Shown here in pieces: positions 1-11,408 of a stretch of 64,000 nt of DNA. This DNA comes from Molossus alvarezi (Eukaryota; Chordata; Mammalia; Chiroptera; Molossidae), in assembly GCA_037176705.1 (NCBI GenBank), contig CM073893.1:19840074-19904073 (forward strand), in the 5' to 3' direction. The position numbers and the translations under genes are program-made. How positions within the stretch are numbered: position 1 is the first letter of the stretch; every line of letters starts with the position of its first letter. Under the pieces are notes generated by a model. The model was not told the DNA's origin and did no database searches. It saw nothing but the letters and a program-made list of their open reading frames with translations.

Positions 1-406
1 TACGTTTCCAGTTGTCCCACAATTCTCTTAAGCTCTCTTCTTGTTTGTTAATCTTTTTTTCCTTTTGGTTTTCTGATTGGTTGATTTCTTCTAGCCTGTC
101 TTCTAATTCACTGATCCGGTCCTCAGCTTCCCCTACTCTGCTTTTTAGACCTTCCAGTGTGTTTTTCATTTCTGATATGTCATTCTTCATTTCTTCCTGT
201 TGGTTTTTCATTTCCAGATGGTTTATTTTCAACATTTCTATGTCTTTACTCATGTTGCTCATGTCCTTACACATGCTGTTGAGCTTCCGCAACATCATGG
301 CTCTAAATTCTAGTTCTGTTAACTTGCTTAACTGCACCTCATTTATTTCATCTTCTGTAGAGGTCTCTTGATCTTTCATTTGGCTTTTGTTTCTGTTTCT
401 CACCAT
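1..406 (-). CDS. L1 ORF1p (RNA-binding chaperone), N-terminal part
   Basis: This is the 5' part of L1 ORF1, which encodes the trimeric RNA-binding chaperone that packages L1 RNA. The start is the ATG at 406-404, which has A at -3 and G at +4 and aligns with the ORF1 start of the complete L1 at 20959. About 135 codons are visible and all are open. They cover the basic N-terminus and most of the coiled coil, ending near the LRELWDNWKR segment just before the RRM. Compared with the complete element, this copy has seven extra residues in the coiled coil, around residues 46-52 (KDMSNMS). That is exactly one heptad, so the coil register is kept. The RRM and C-terminal domain are beyond the window edge. 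The family assignment is secure; whether the whole ORF is intact cannot be judged. Confidence 0.85.
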   Translation of the reverse strand, partial: MVRNRNKSQMKDQETSTEDEINEVQLSKLTELEFRAMMLRKLNSMCKDMSNMSKDIEMLKINHLEMKNQQEEMKNDISEMKNTLEGLKSRVGEAEDRISELEDRLEEINQSENQKEKKINKQEESLRELWDNWKR

Positions 407-546
407 TTTCGTTATCACAGTGGGCTTTGGAGTCTGCCAAGTTTTCCCAGTGGGTGTTGGTGTTTTGCTGTTTGTGGCTCCCTCTCCTGGGTTTGGATGC
501 TCCAGGGGGGACCCACTTTAATCCCGCCAAGTCCCCTGTTCTCCGG

Positions 547-1020
547 GAGTCTGTGTGGCTCCAGCCGAGAGTTTAGCAGGCAATAGCGTTACGAGGGCCC
601 ATGCAGGGTGGCAAGGGAGGTGATTGGGAATAATTTCCCGCTGAGTTCCCTGGTCCCGCGGAGTTCCCTGGTCCCACTGTGTTCCCTGGTCCAGCTGAGT
701 TCCCTGGTGCCCTCGAGTCTGTGCGGCTCCAGTGGAGAGTTTAGCTGGCTACAGAGTTTCCAGGGCCCATGCAGGGTGGTAAGGGAGACAGTAGGATTAG
801 CTTCCCACTGAGTTCCCCGGTCCCACGGAGTGCCCTGGGGGCCACGATTCTGTGCAGCTTCAGCGGAGAGTTTAGCTGGCTACAGAGTTTCCAGGGCCGT
901 GCACGGTGGGAAGGGAGGCGGTAGAATTAACTTTCCGCAGCGTTCCCCGGTCCCGCCGAGTTCCCTGGGGGCCAGGAGTCTGTGCGGCTTCAGCAGCTAC
1001 AGAGTTTCCAGGGCCCAGGA
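547..1020 (-). repeat. Tandem ~131-bp units in the L1-B 5'UTR
   Basis: The marker gagtctgtg (or gattctgtg) recurs at 547, 715, 846 and 976, giving spacings of 168, 131 and 130 bp. Each unit carries the same order of blocks: cggctccag, gagagtttagc, gctacagagtttccagggcc and an aaggga tract; the last unit is partial. The longer first interval is explained by a run of short gagttccctggtcc repeats at 643-709. The layout resembles the monomer arrays of rodent L1 promoters. Confidence 0.8.
643..709. repeat. Minisatellite inside the 5'UTR array
   Basis: There are four imperfect copies of an 16-20 bp unit with core gttccctggtcc. They expand the first interval of the larger tandem array. Confidence 0.7.
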
Positions 1021-1147
1021 CTGAGTGGGTGTTTCTGGTTTAGTGGTCCTCCAAGGTGTCCTTCGGTTGCCCTTTCCTGACGGTTTGCCTTTGTTTTCGT
1101 TGTAAATCCAGTTTGGTCTTGGGAGACGGTCTGGGTCCCTCCATTCA

Positions 1148-1437
<290 letters not shown>

Positions 1438-1675
1438 TGTTTTTATCCTCACCCTAGGACATTTTTGCATTTATCCTCAGAGCAGGAGGGAAAGAAGGAG
1501 GAAGAGAGAGAGAAACATTAACGTGAGAGAGACACATGGAATTGTTGCCACCCACACAACCCCACTGGGGCTGGGGACAAACTCAACCGAAGTACGTGCC
1601 CTTAGCGGGAACCGACCCTTGGACTCTCTGGTCTGCAGGCCAACACTCTAATTGCTGAGCCAAACCAGCCAGGGA
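1438..1675 (-). mobile_element. Ves SINE
   Basis: A complete reverse-oriented copy. It runs from the 3' hairpin block (atcctcaccctaggac) through a purine-rich segment and the B box to the A-box head ending at gccaaaccagccaggg. Confidence 0.9.
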
Positions 1676-1885
1676 CATTTCTTCCAGTATTAACACTCTT
1701 CTTTTTTTTAAGTAATTGGAATGGTTAAGAGAATTTAATTTGCCATATTTATGCATTTGATGCATTAGATTTATAAGCATTATTTAAGCACTTGGAGAAG
1801 TGCTCATTAAGTTATGCATTTGCTCTGTAGGTGTTTGAAATGTTTAAAATAAAATTCAACTCAAATTTATAAATGCAGTTAAAAA

Positions 1886-2161
1886 TGTTTAAGGGGAGCC
1901 CTGGCCAGTTTGGCTCAGCGGTTAGAGCATCCGCCTGCGGTCTGGAGAGACCCGGGTTTGGTTCCCGCTAAGGGCACGTACCTCGGTAGCAGTTTGTCCC
2001 TGGCCTGGTTGGGTCGTGCGGGTGGCAGCCACTCGATGTGTCCCTTTCACATCGATGTTTCCCTCTCTCTCTCTTCCTCTCTCTCCCTCCCACTCTGTCT
2101 GTACAAAAAATGGAAAAATGTCCTCGGATGAGGATTAAAAAAAAAAAATTGTTTAAGGGGA
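1886..2161 (+). mobile_element. Ves SINE with 12-bp TSD
   Basis: A full-length copy with A box (tggctcagcggttagagc), B box (gggtttggttcccg), a CT-rich middle and the 3' tcctcggatgaggat hairpin followed by poly-A. The duplication tgtttaagggga lies at 1886-1897 and 2150-2161. Confidence 0.95.
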
Positions 2162-2369
2162 TTTAATTATCCAAATTTGTATTGACTGTTTCTTTAACAT
2201 GAGCTAATCAAATATTAATCAAAGGAAAATGAGAGATTAATTATTAATTTGCATAACATTATTACTAATTTAAACTCAAGGAAAACTGAATTTTTAATTT
2301 TGTAACTTTGGAAAATGAAATATTAATTTGATATCTCAGTAAATGTAAATAGTTTTCAGGAATGTAAAT

Positions 2370-2547
2370 ATAGCATAGGGAATACAGTCAATAAGATTGT
2401 AATAACTGTGTATGGTGTCAGATAGATACTAGATTTATCAGGGTGATCACTTCGTAAGTTATATAAATGTCTAATCACCATGTTGTACACCTGAAATTAA
2501 TATAATATTGTATGTCAACTGTGATTGAAAAATAAAAAATTATTTTA
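2370..2547 (+). mobile_element. L1MA-type 3'UTR fragment
   Basis: It contains the mammalian L1 3' end motif series (gtacacctgaaattaatata, ttgtatgtcaactgt, gattgaaaaataaa). Only the 3' end is present. Confidence 0.7.
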
Positions 2548-2596
2548 TGTAAATAGTTTTTGCTACTCATAAAGATTCCTTTTCTAAGACACAAAA

Positions 2597-2869
2597 ACAA
2601 ACAAGTAGCCCTGGCCGGTTTGGCTCAGTGTTTAGAGCGTCGGCCTGCGGTCCAGAGAGACCCGGGTTCGGTTCCCGCTAAGGGCACGTACCTCGGTTGC
2701 AGTTTGTCCCCGGCCCTGGTTGGGTTGTGTGGGTGGCAGCCACTAGATGTGTCCCTTTCGCGTCGATGTTTCTCCCTCTCTCTCTTCCTCTCTCTCCCTC
2801 ACACTCTGTCTGAACAAAAAATGGAAAAATGTCCTCGGGTGAGGATTAAAACAAACAAACAAACAAGTA
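2597..2869 (+). mobile_element. Ves SINE with 11-bp TSD
   Basis: A full-length, little-diverged copy flanked by acaaacaagta at 2597-2607 and 2859-2869. A and B boxes and the 3' hairpin are intact. Confidence 0.95.
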
Positions 2870-3815
2870 AACCTCCTGACAATAGCAAAAGACAGACCCT
2901 AAATATATTTAAATGTAGATGACACCTAAATCCCCAAGTCTCTTTGCTACTTGGGGTCCTGAAATTTCTGGAATATAAATGATCCACAACAGTCTTCTTA
3001 ATCTAAGGAAGAAAATTAGCAGCACTTTTGAAATTCCCTGTTAAATATAAAGCTCCTTTCACCATAGGGCACGGAATATGGAAAATGTTTGTATTACAAA
3101 ACAGAATTGCTCACTTAGTTTGTAAGTGATCTGTGTTAATCCATGCCTATTACTAAATAAATTACAAAAATGCTTCCATAGCTAGAAAGTCTCAGACCTG
3201 TCACCTCTTTCTCCCCCCACCCCCACCCCACACCCCAGTTTCTCTTCTTCAGAGCAATACAAATACAATAAAGAATTGTGGCACCAGTGGATTCAAACAC
3301 AAATGCAAAGCCTTAGATATTAGGAACGCTGAAACTGTACAATTCTCTTTTTTTCACTTCCAGTCTGCCCACACCTGCTCATACAAAACTGCGAACTTGG
3401 CCACTACCATGGTGCAGGCACACGGCACTTCCACGGCTGCCTGGCCAGACTCAGGAGCTTCTTTCATGGCCTCGGGCTTCTCGTGCCACGGTGATGGTGA
3501 TGGTACGGTGGCAGACGGCCTGTACTGGGGCCAGTCACGAGACTCTCACACTGTAGGTGGCTATACACTTATTTGCTTTGGATGCTTCTTGCTATTCATA
3601 TTTTTATTAAGAATAACAAAATTCCTACAACACTACCTTCTGGATTAGTTTAGTTGAGGAGTGTCCTGTGATGGCAGGCAAATTGTAAAATACACAAACA
3701 AAAATTACCATATACTAGTATTTTTCTATGTGAATCAATGTGTATCAGGGTTTCCTTGCTACTGTAAAACCAAAATAAAATTCAGAAATAAATTGGTTGT
3801 AAAAAAATAAATTGC
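2870..3815. other. Unique sequence with a GC-richer patch
   Basis: No repeat or gene was recognised. A GC-richer, CpG-containing patch at about 3367-3560 stands out from the AT-rich surroundings. It has short open frames on both strands but no recognisable protein. Confidence 0.3.
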
Positions 3816-4095
3816 GCCCTGGCCGGTTTGGCTCAGTGGTTAGAGCGTGAGCCTGCGGTCCACAGAGACCTGGGTTCGGTTCCTGCTAAGGGCATGTACC
3901 TTGGCTGCAGTTTGTCCCCGGCCCTGGTTGGGTCGTGTGGGTGGCGGCCACTCGATGTGTCCCTTTCACATCGATGTTTCTCTCTCTTCCTCTCTCTCCT
4001 TCCCGCTCTATCTGAGTGAAAAATGGAAAAATGTCCTCGGGTGAGGATAAAAAAATAAATAAATAAATAAAAAATAAAATAAATAAATAAATTGG
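3816..4095 (+). mobile_element. Ves SINE
   Basis: A full-length copy with intact Pol III boxes and an (AAAT)n-rich tail. The sequence ataaattg before the head recurs after the tail and is the likely duplication. Confidence 0.9.
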
Positions 4096-4671
4096 ATGCT
4101 TGGATGCTAAAGCTAACACAAGAATGCAACGCTCTTCTATCATCCTAGAGGTAAAACTTTTGTGTTTATTTAATCAACTTCCTTTATCTTTCAGTTGACT
4201 TTATTATAATCATTTGTTATACATTAAAAACTATAAAATACATTGTCCTAATTTAAAAAAAAACACTCTTTTTTTTCTGCTTTATACATTGAAATTTCAC
4301 ATAAGATTTAATTTTTAGAAAGGATTCCCTGCTTTAAAAAAGTTTGAAAAGCCACTAATTTACATCAAGCAAACAGCTCCTAATTTTCTGCTAGGATTCC
4401 AGTCCTTTCCCTTTTTATTTTATACAGCATACCATCAGCAGCATATAAATTCCCCTGAAGATTTTATGGTATTTCCTCTTTCTCCAATCTACAAAGGCTC
4501 CTTGTGGATTCTAAACTATATCCAACATTTTGGACCCAGCTTTCTAGGAAGATAAAACCTGACTTTACTTTAGCTATCCAAATATGATATTTGTTGATCA
4601 CTGACACAGATCCTCTCGTCTGGGAAAGGTGGCTATGCTGCTCTGCCCCCTCTTTAATTAAGTAGTCAATT
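4096..4671. other. AT-rich unique sequence
   Basis: I see no gene or recognisable repeat here. Confidence 0.3.
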
Positions 4672-4866
4672 AATTAACATATAATACTCAGAGAGAAAGA
4701 AAAACATCAATGTGAGAGAGAAACATCAATCCATTGCCTCTTAACACATCTCAACCAGGGACCAACCCACAACCTAGGTACGTGCCCTGATCAGAATTGA
4801 ACTTGCAACCTTTTTGGTGTATGGGACTAGAGGATGCTCCAACCAACTGAGCCCCCTGGCTGGGCC
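4672..4866 (-). mobile_element. Older tRNA-derived SINE
   Basis: A reverse-oriented SINE with the bat-type middle (aacatcaatgtgagagagaaacatc), a degenerate B box and a head ending ccaactgagccccctggctgggc. It lacks the hairpin tail of the younger Ves copies and is more diverged. Confidence 0.75.
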
Positions 4867-5319
4867 AGGCTGCCCTCACTTTCTTATCTCGTGCCTTTGG
4901 ATTTTGCTAACCCCCCTGCATTGAGCACTACCAATCTATTCAACTTGACTTGTAAAATGAAGCCATTTGCCACTGGCTCTTTTCCACATCCTGCTGTGCT
5001 CTGCAGCTTGATCATTCTATTCTTAAATCTGAGTTTTCTACCTTTCCCTTTCAACTACCTCACTCCTCCTTTGCCTTCACAGACCACACACCCACAGACA
5101 CTTTATGAACTTCCTGAGTTCATGATGATCTCTTCTTCCCACAGGTTTATAATTTAATTTTGTCTAATAGCTGTCTTTGTTCTAGAGTCTTCCCACCAGG
5201 ATCATGGACTTCTGTAATTCTTCACAAGCTTGTGGTGATTGTAGGGATCTGTTCCTGAAGGGTGAAAAGAGACCTTAATGCACTTACATGTACTGAATTT
5301 AGTCTCAGTTTTGTCTGTC
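4867..5319. other. Unique sequence
   Basis: It includes a T/C-rich stretch with a 107-codon open frame at 4834-5157. That frame starts inside the SINE and has no domain features, so I do not call a gene. Confidence 0.25.
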
Positions 5320-5415
5320 ACTCAATGGATTTGCAATTTTCCCAAATCTTTTAAACTTCCATAGTCTCACTTTTTCCTCTGTAAAATGGGGATAACAGTA
5401 TCTGTTGAGTTTTAG
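5320..5415 (-). mobile_element. MIR fragment
   Basis: It carries the reverse-oriented MIR core signature (cctctgtaaaatggggataa), typical of this ancient tRNA-SINE. Confidence 0.6.
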
Positions 5416-5829
5416 AATAGAGTTTTTATACATGGAATTTTCTGCTGCTTGTCTGGCTAATTACCTTTCTGGAATCACTGTGGGTGAAAAACTGATCATC
5501 AAGTCATTCCAGTTCAGAAACCCGATCTTATTAGCATACCTAGAGCTGATAGGTTGTAAGAATCTGACTCATGAGACAGGTGGTTCTCTTTGCTTCTTTT
5601 CTACATTTTGTCCCTAATCCAAGGTTTCAAATGCTTTTTATACACCAGTGACCTTCCAAATGTCCAGGAAAATTGGAACCTTTCTACTAAACTTCATTGC
5701 CATACATAAAAATGGCCACTTGACATTTTCCCTGAGAGATCTCACAAGCTTCTCAAACTTAAGATAATCAAACTGAACTCTTGTTCACCTCATAACATCT
5801 ACATTCACACTCAGAACCATTTTTAATTG

Positions 5830-6580
5830 ATTGCTCTTGTAACCTTGCTCATTTTAGTGAATGGATGGTGACTCTTCAACCCAGTTGCTCAAGCCAGAAT
5901 CCTAGAACTTGCTCTTTAAGCTCTTCCCCTACATACAATCAATCACCAAGTCCTAGTAATCCTATTTTCTAAACGTATCACAAATTGGTCCTCTTCTGTC
6001 TAAAGCCACCACTCTTATTCAAGTTACCATTATCCCTTGAATGGATTTATAAAATTCTCCTACTTGATCTCTCCATTTTTAATTGATTGCCTCCAATTCA
6101 TTCTTTATGTAACAACCAGAAGGATTTTTTAAAAGCACAAATATCATCATGTCTAATCTTATGTTTATACTAAAAATAAATCCAAACTGCCTCCAAGTTT
6201 TCTCTAAGGCCCTTTGTGATCTCGTCCCTGCTACCCCTGCAGGCTCTTTTCATGTGACCCTTCTCTCTCTTAATTTCTTCCAACCTGTTGGCCTTTCAGA
6301 TTCTCAAATACTCCAAGCTGTTTGCTACCTTCTGTCTGACAGTTTTCCCTGCGTTCCACTGTCTGGTTAACTCTTAGCTCCACTTAAAGTGTTAGAAAAA
6401 CCTTTTTAATCTTCTAGTCTACTATAGCACTTAGCATGAGATGTTTTTATTATGTTATTCCTGGTTTGTCCGTCTCCCCTCTGGACTGTAACAGGAGGGC
6501 AGAAACTACTTACTACTGTTAACACTGTCTGGTGCCTGCCATATACTATGGACTCAAGAAGTATTTGAAGACTGAATTAA
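5830..6580 (-). mobile_element. L2 LINE fragment
   Basis: The order of motifs (ccctttgtgatctcg, tctcccctctggactgtaac, ggagggcagaaactact, gactcaagaagtatttga) matches the reverse complement of an L2 3' end. It is old and has no coding capacity. Confidence 0.6.
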
Positions 6581-6894
6581 TACACATTTATTTACTTTCT
6601 AGTAATTAGTATCCAAGTTACTTATTTTCCTGGTATCTAAAAAAAAGTTCAAAGGAAATGTACTGGCTTGATAAGCATGGACAATTAGAACCTAGGTATT
6701 TGCAAAGTGTCAGGAAAAACTTTGTTCCATAATGTTTACCTCTTTTGTCTCATGTGAGCATCTCTTTTGATTGAATTCGGCTGGATAAACATTACCAATT
6801 TCTTCCTTCTTGCTTTAGTTCCTCTGCCCTTCTAATAGGTCCTTGTGACTACAATTATGTTGCTTCAGACAGTCATAATATTATTGATTGGGTA
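6581..6894. other. Unique AT-rich sequence
   Basis: I see no gene or recognisable repeat here. Confidence 0.25.
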
Positions 6895-7005
6895 ATAGAA
6901 TTAGTCTACTACTAACAGTAATTGCAACCACAAACATTTACATCATACTTTGTGTTTTCTAAGTGCTCTTAATGTACATTATCTCCTTTAATCTTGGAGT
7001 CTGGG
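6895..7005 (+). mobile_element. MIR fragment (partial)
   Basis: A weak match to the first half of MIR (acatttacatcat, ctaagtgctctt, ttatctcctttaatc). Confidence 0.4.
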
Positions 7006-7212
7006 ACTGAAGATGCATCCTGCTACCTTGATTCATTTGGATGGTTCCCAAAGCTTTATCTGCAGGACGGACTAGTCCAGTTGAGGGCTGAAGTCCTGCT
7101 TTCTTATGTTGCCTTTTGGTAGTCTCAAGATAGCGACCTTTTTCTTACCCCATTCTCAAATTCTGAAGACTCAGTTTACTGACTATAATTCCTTCTAGGA
7201 TTGTTGGGACAG

Positions 7213-7475
7213 GTAAATGAGATAATAAAAGAAACTGATATTTGTTGAGTGCTTACTCTGTGCCAGACAACGTCCTAAATGCTTTAATCACACTAATTTA
7301 TTCAGTGCTCACAGCTACCCCCAAGTTACAAGAAGTTGGTAGCATTGCTATACCTATTTATAAAGGGATAACTGAGCCACAAGAAATTTAAGTCATTTGT
7401 CTCCTTGCTAATAACTCAGGAGTTTGGGATATCAACCCAGCAGACTGATTCCAGAGTCCGTGCTTTTAAGCAGCA
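7213..7475 (+). mobile_element. MIR SINE
   Basis: A nearly complete MIR: tttgttgagtgcttactctgtgcc, then taaagggataactgagcc, then ttccagagtccgtgctttta in the expected order. Confidence 0.8.
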
Positions 7476-7984
7476 TATACATGAATGTTTACTTTTTTAA
7501 GCATTTATTATCTAATCCACTTATCAAAAGCTCAGTGCAGAAGATAGCTTGCCTCTAGTGGGGAAGATGGATTTGGACAAATGACTGTGGGTGCGATATG
7601 TGTATGAAAGTAAGGGAACACTGGGCAGTGGGTGGAAGCAGAGAGCTAAGGACCTAGTCTAATCTGGGGGTCAGAAAGGCCTCCTTGAGGGAGAGGTGTT
7701 TAGCTGACGCCTGAAGGCTATGCATGCACAGACTAAACAAAGGGGAAGAGGGGAGATCGACAACAGGGCACAACCTTCCACGAAGGCTTGAGGATCTAAA
7801 AAAGTCAATACAGGTGGTGTTTCTAGAGCAGGGAGGCAAGTGGACTGAGATGATGCTGGAGAAAAAGCACTGCTTCCCATAGCAAAGGGCCTCAGGTGCC
7901 ATACAAATTTGGTGTTTTATTCTAAGTGCCTTGAGAAACTATTGAAAAGAATTGAAGAATGTAGTTTTTAAAAGACGGCTTCAT
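7476..7984. other. Unique sequence
   Basis: Open frames of 69-82 codons on the minus strand (7654-7902) overlap each other and have no recognisable features. Confidence 0.25.
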
Positions 7985-8221
7985 GCCCTAACCGGTTTGG
8001 CTCAGTGGTTAGGAGAGACGTGGGTTCGGTTTCCGCCAAGGGCATGTACCTTGGTTGCAGTTTGTCCCGGCCCTGGTTGGGTCGTTTGGGTGGCAACCAC
8101 TTGATGTGTCCCTTTCACGTCGATGTTTCTCTTTCTCTCTCCCATCCCCTCTCTCCCTCCCACTCTATCTGAACAAAAAATGAAAAAATGTCCTCAGGTG
8201 AGGATAAAATAATAATAATAA
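7985..8221 (+). mobile_element. Ves SINE with a deletion in the tRNA head
   Basis: The head jumps from tggctcagtggtta to ggagagacgtggg, losing about 20 bp between the A and B boxes. The rest, including the tcctcaggtgaggat hairpin, is present. The tail is (AAT)n and runs straight into the L1 that starts at 8222. Confidence 0.9.
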
Positions 8222-11200
8222 CAATAATCACCTTAAATGTAAATGGATTGAATGCTCTGATAGAAAGACACAGAGTAGCTGATTCGATAAAAAGCATGAC
8301 TCATCTATATGTTATTTACAAGAAACCCACCTCACAACAAAAGACTCACATAGGTTGAAAGTGAAGGGATGGAAAAAAATCTTCCAAGCAAACGGCAAGG
8401 AGAAAAAAGCTGGGGTAGCAATACTCATATCTGATAAAATAGATTTCAAAATGAAGGCCATAGCTAGAGACAAAGAAGGCCACTACATAATATTGAAAAG
8501 ATCTATCCAACAGGAAGATATAACCTTGATAAACACATATGCACCCAATATAGGAGCACCAACATATATTAAAAAATTTTTGGAGGACTTCAAAGGAGAA
8601 ATAGACAGCAATACAATCATAGCAGGGGACGTAAACACCCTGCTCACATCACTGGATAGATTCTCTAGACAAAAAATTAGCAAGGAAACAGAGACTCTAA
8701 ATGAAGCTCTAGACCAAATGGATTTAATAGATACCTACAGAGAATTACATCCCAAAACTACAGACTTCACATTCTTCTCAAGTACACATGGGACTTTCTC
8801 AAAAATAGACCACATGTTAGGGCACAAACTAAGTCTCCACAAGTTCAAGAAGATTAAAATCATATCAAGCAGTTTCTCAGATCACAATGGCATGCAACTA
8901 GAAATCAATTGCAACAAGAACATGCAAAGACATTTGAACACATGGAGGCTAAATAGCATGTTATTAAACAATGAATGGGTTACCAAAGAGATCAAGGAAG
9001 AAATTAAAAACTTCCTGGAAACCAATGAAAATGAACACACAACACAAAATCTATGGGATGCAGCGAAAGCAGTTCTGAGCAGGAAGTTCATAGCACTACA
9101 GGCCTAACTCAAGAAGCAAGAAAATTTTCTAATAGACTATCTAACCTTACAACTTAAAGAACTAGAAAGCAAACAAAAAGAAAACCACAGAACAAGTAGA
9201 AGGAAGGAAATAGTAAAGATCAGAGCAGAAATAAATGACATAGAGACCCAAAAAACAATTCAAAGGATCAAGGAAACAAAGAGCTGGTTTTTCGAAAAAA
9301 TAAACAAGATTGATGGACCCTTAGCTAAACTCACCAAGAAACAAAGAGAGAGAACCCAAATACACAAAATCAGAAATGAAAGAGGAGAAGTAACAACTGA
9401 CACCACAGAAATACAAAAGATCGTTAACAACTACTATGAACAATTATATGGCAACAAATTCGACAATCTAAGTGAAATGGACAAATTTCTAGAAAAACAT
9501 AGTCTCCCAAACTGGACCAGGAAGAAATAGAAAACTTGAACAGACCGATAACAACAAAAGAAATTGAAGATGTAATCAAGACTCTCCCAGCAAACAAAAG
9601 CCCAGGCCCAGATGGCTTCACCGGGGAGTTTTACCGCACATTCAAAAAAGAACTAACACAATTCTCCTCAAACTATTTCAAAAAATTCAAGAAGAAGGAA
9701 GACTTCCAAACTCGTTCTCTGAAGCCAGCATAATTCTAATTCCAAAACCAGAAAAAGACATTACAAAGAAAGAAAACTACAGGCCCATATCCCTGATAAA
9801 CATAGATGCCAAAATTCTGAACAAAATACTAGCAAATCGGATCCAGCAATACATCAAAAAAATTATTCACCATGACCAAGTGGGATTCATTCCAGAGATG
9901 CAAGGCTGGTACAATATTCGCAAATCCATAAATGTGATACACCAGATAAATAAAATGAAGAATAAAAATCACATGATCATATCAATAGATGCTGAAAAAG
10001 CCTTCAACAAAATCCAGCACCCATAAAAACGCTCAGCAATGTGGGAATAGAGGGATCCTATCTCAATATAATAAAGTCCATATATGAAAGACCTACAGCC
10101 AATGTCATACTCAATGGGTAAAAACTAAAAGCATTTCCCTTAAGAACAGGAACAAGACAGGCATGCCCACTTTCTCCAGTCTTATTTAACATATTACTGG
10201 AAGTCTTAGCCACAGCAATCAGACAGGAAGAAAAAATAAAAGGGATCCAAATTGGAAAGGAGGAAGTGAAACTGTCATTATTCACAGATGACATGATATT
10301 ACACGTAGAAAACCCCAAAGACTCCATCAAAAATTTACTAGACTTAATAAATGAATTTGGCAAAGTAGCAGGATTCAAAATTAACGTCAAAAAATCGACG
10401 GCATTCTTATACACCAATGATGAACTCACAGAAATAGAAACTAAAAAACCAATCCCATTTACCATCGTGGCAAAAAAATTAAGATACCTAGGAATAAACT
10501 TAACCAAAGAAATTAATGACCTATTCTAATAAAACTACAGGACATTGAAAAAAGAAATAGAGGAAGATATAAAAAAGTGGAAGCACATCCCTTGTTCATG
10601 GATTGGAAGAATTAACTTCATTAAAATGTCCATATTACCCAAAGCAATCTATAGATTCAATGCAATCCCCATCAAAATACCAATGACATACTTCACAGAA
10701 CAAGAACAAATACTTCAAAAGTTCATATGGAACCACAAAAGACCTCAAATAGCCACAGCAATCTTAAAAAAGAAGGACAAAGTAGGTGGGATCACAATAC
10801 CAGATAATCAGGTTATACTACAAAGCTACTGTCATCAAAACAGCCTGGTACTGGCACAAGAACAGGCATATTGACCAGTGGAACAGAACTGAGAACCCAG
10901 AAATAAACCCAAGACATTATGCTCAATTAATATTTGAGAAAGGAGGCAAGAGCATACAGTGGAGTAAAGACAGCCTCTTTAATAAAAAAGCTGTGGTGCA
11001 TATACACAATGAGTACTATGCATCTGTAAGAAAGAAAGATCTCTTATCCTTTGAGATGACATGGAGGGATCTGGAAAGTATTATCCTAAGTGAAACAAGC
11101 CAAGCAGAAAAAGACAAATACCATATGATCTCACTTATTTGTGGAATATAATGAACATAACAGTCTGAGGAATAGGGTAAACCCAGAGACGTGAAAGTTG

Positions 11201-11408
11201 GATACAGACTGACAACCCTCAGAAGAGGTGGTGGTTGGGGGATGGGAAGAGATAAACCACAGAACTTATATGCATGTATGCATAAACAAGGGACATGGAC
11301 AACAAAGCCAGGGACGGGGTTGGGTGGGGTGGGGAGAAGGGTGTCAATGAGTGAAAAAGGAGAAACTTCTGTAACAAAAATAAAATAAATAATAATAATA
11401 ATAATAAA
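8222..11408 (+). mobile_element. 5'-truncated, internally deleted L1
   Basis: The L1 begins 24 nt into ORF2 and ends in a 3'UTR and (AAT)n tail. ORF2 is close to that of L1-A but carries stops and frameshifts (first stop in the tail of the 8355-9107 frame). About 860 bp of the ORF2 C-terminal part is missing: after cctctttaataaa (about 10985) the sequence jumps to aagctgtggtgcatatacac, leaving out the CCHC region. The ends of the gap share a short ATAAA microhomology. This is a dead copy. Confidence 0.95.
8355..11151 (+). pseudogene. Broken L1 ORF2 (endonuclease/reverse transcriptase)
   Basis: Open pieces at 8355-9107 (endonuclease domain and linker), 9536-9733, 10266-10529, 10545-10874 and 10786-11151 all align in order with ORF2p of the complete L1. 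The endonuclease piece has changes at conserved sites, such as GDVNT where the intact copy has GDFNT. The FADD box reads FTDD here. Multiple disruptions plus the 860-bp gap make it non-functional. Confidence 0.9.
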
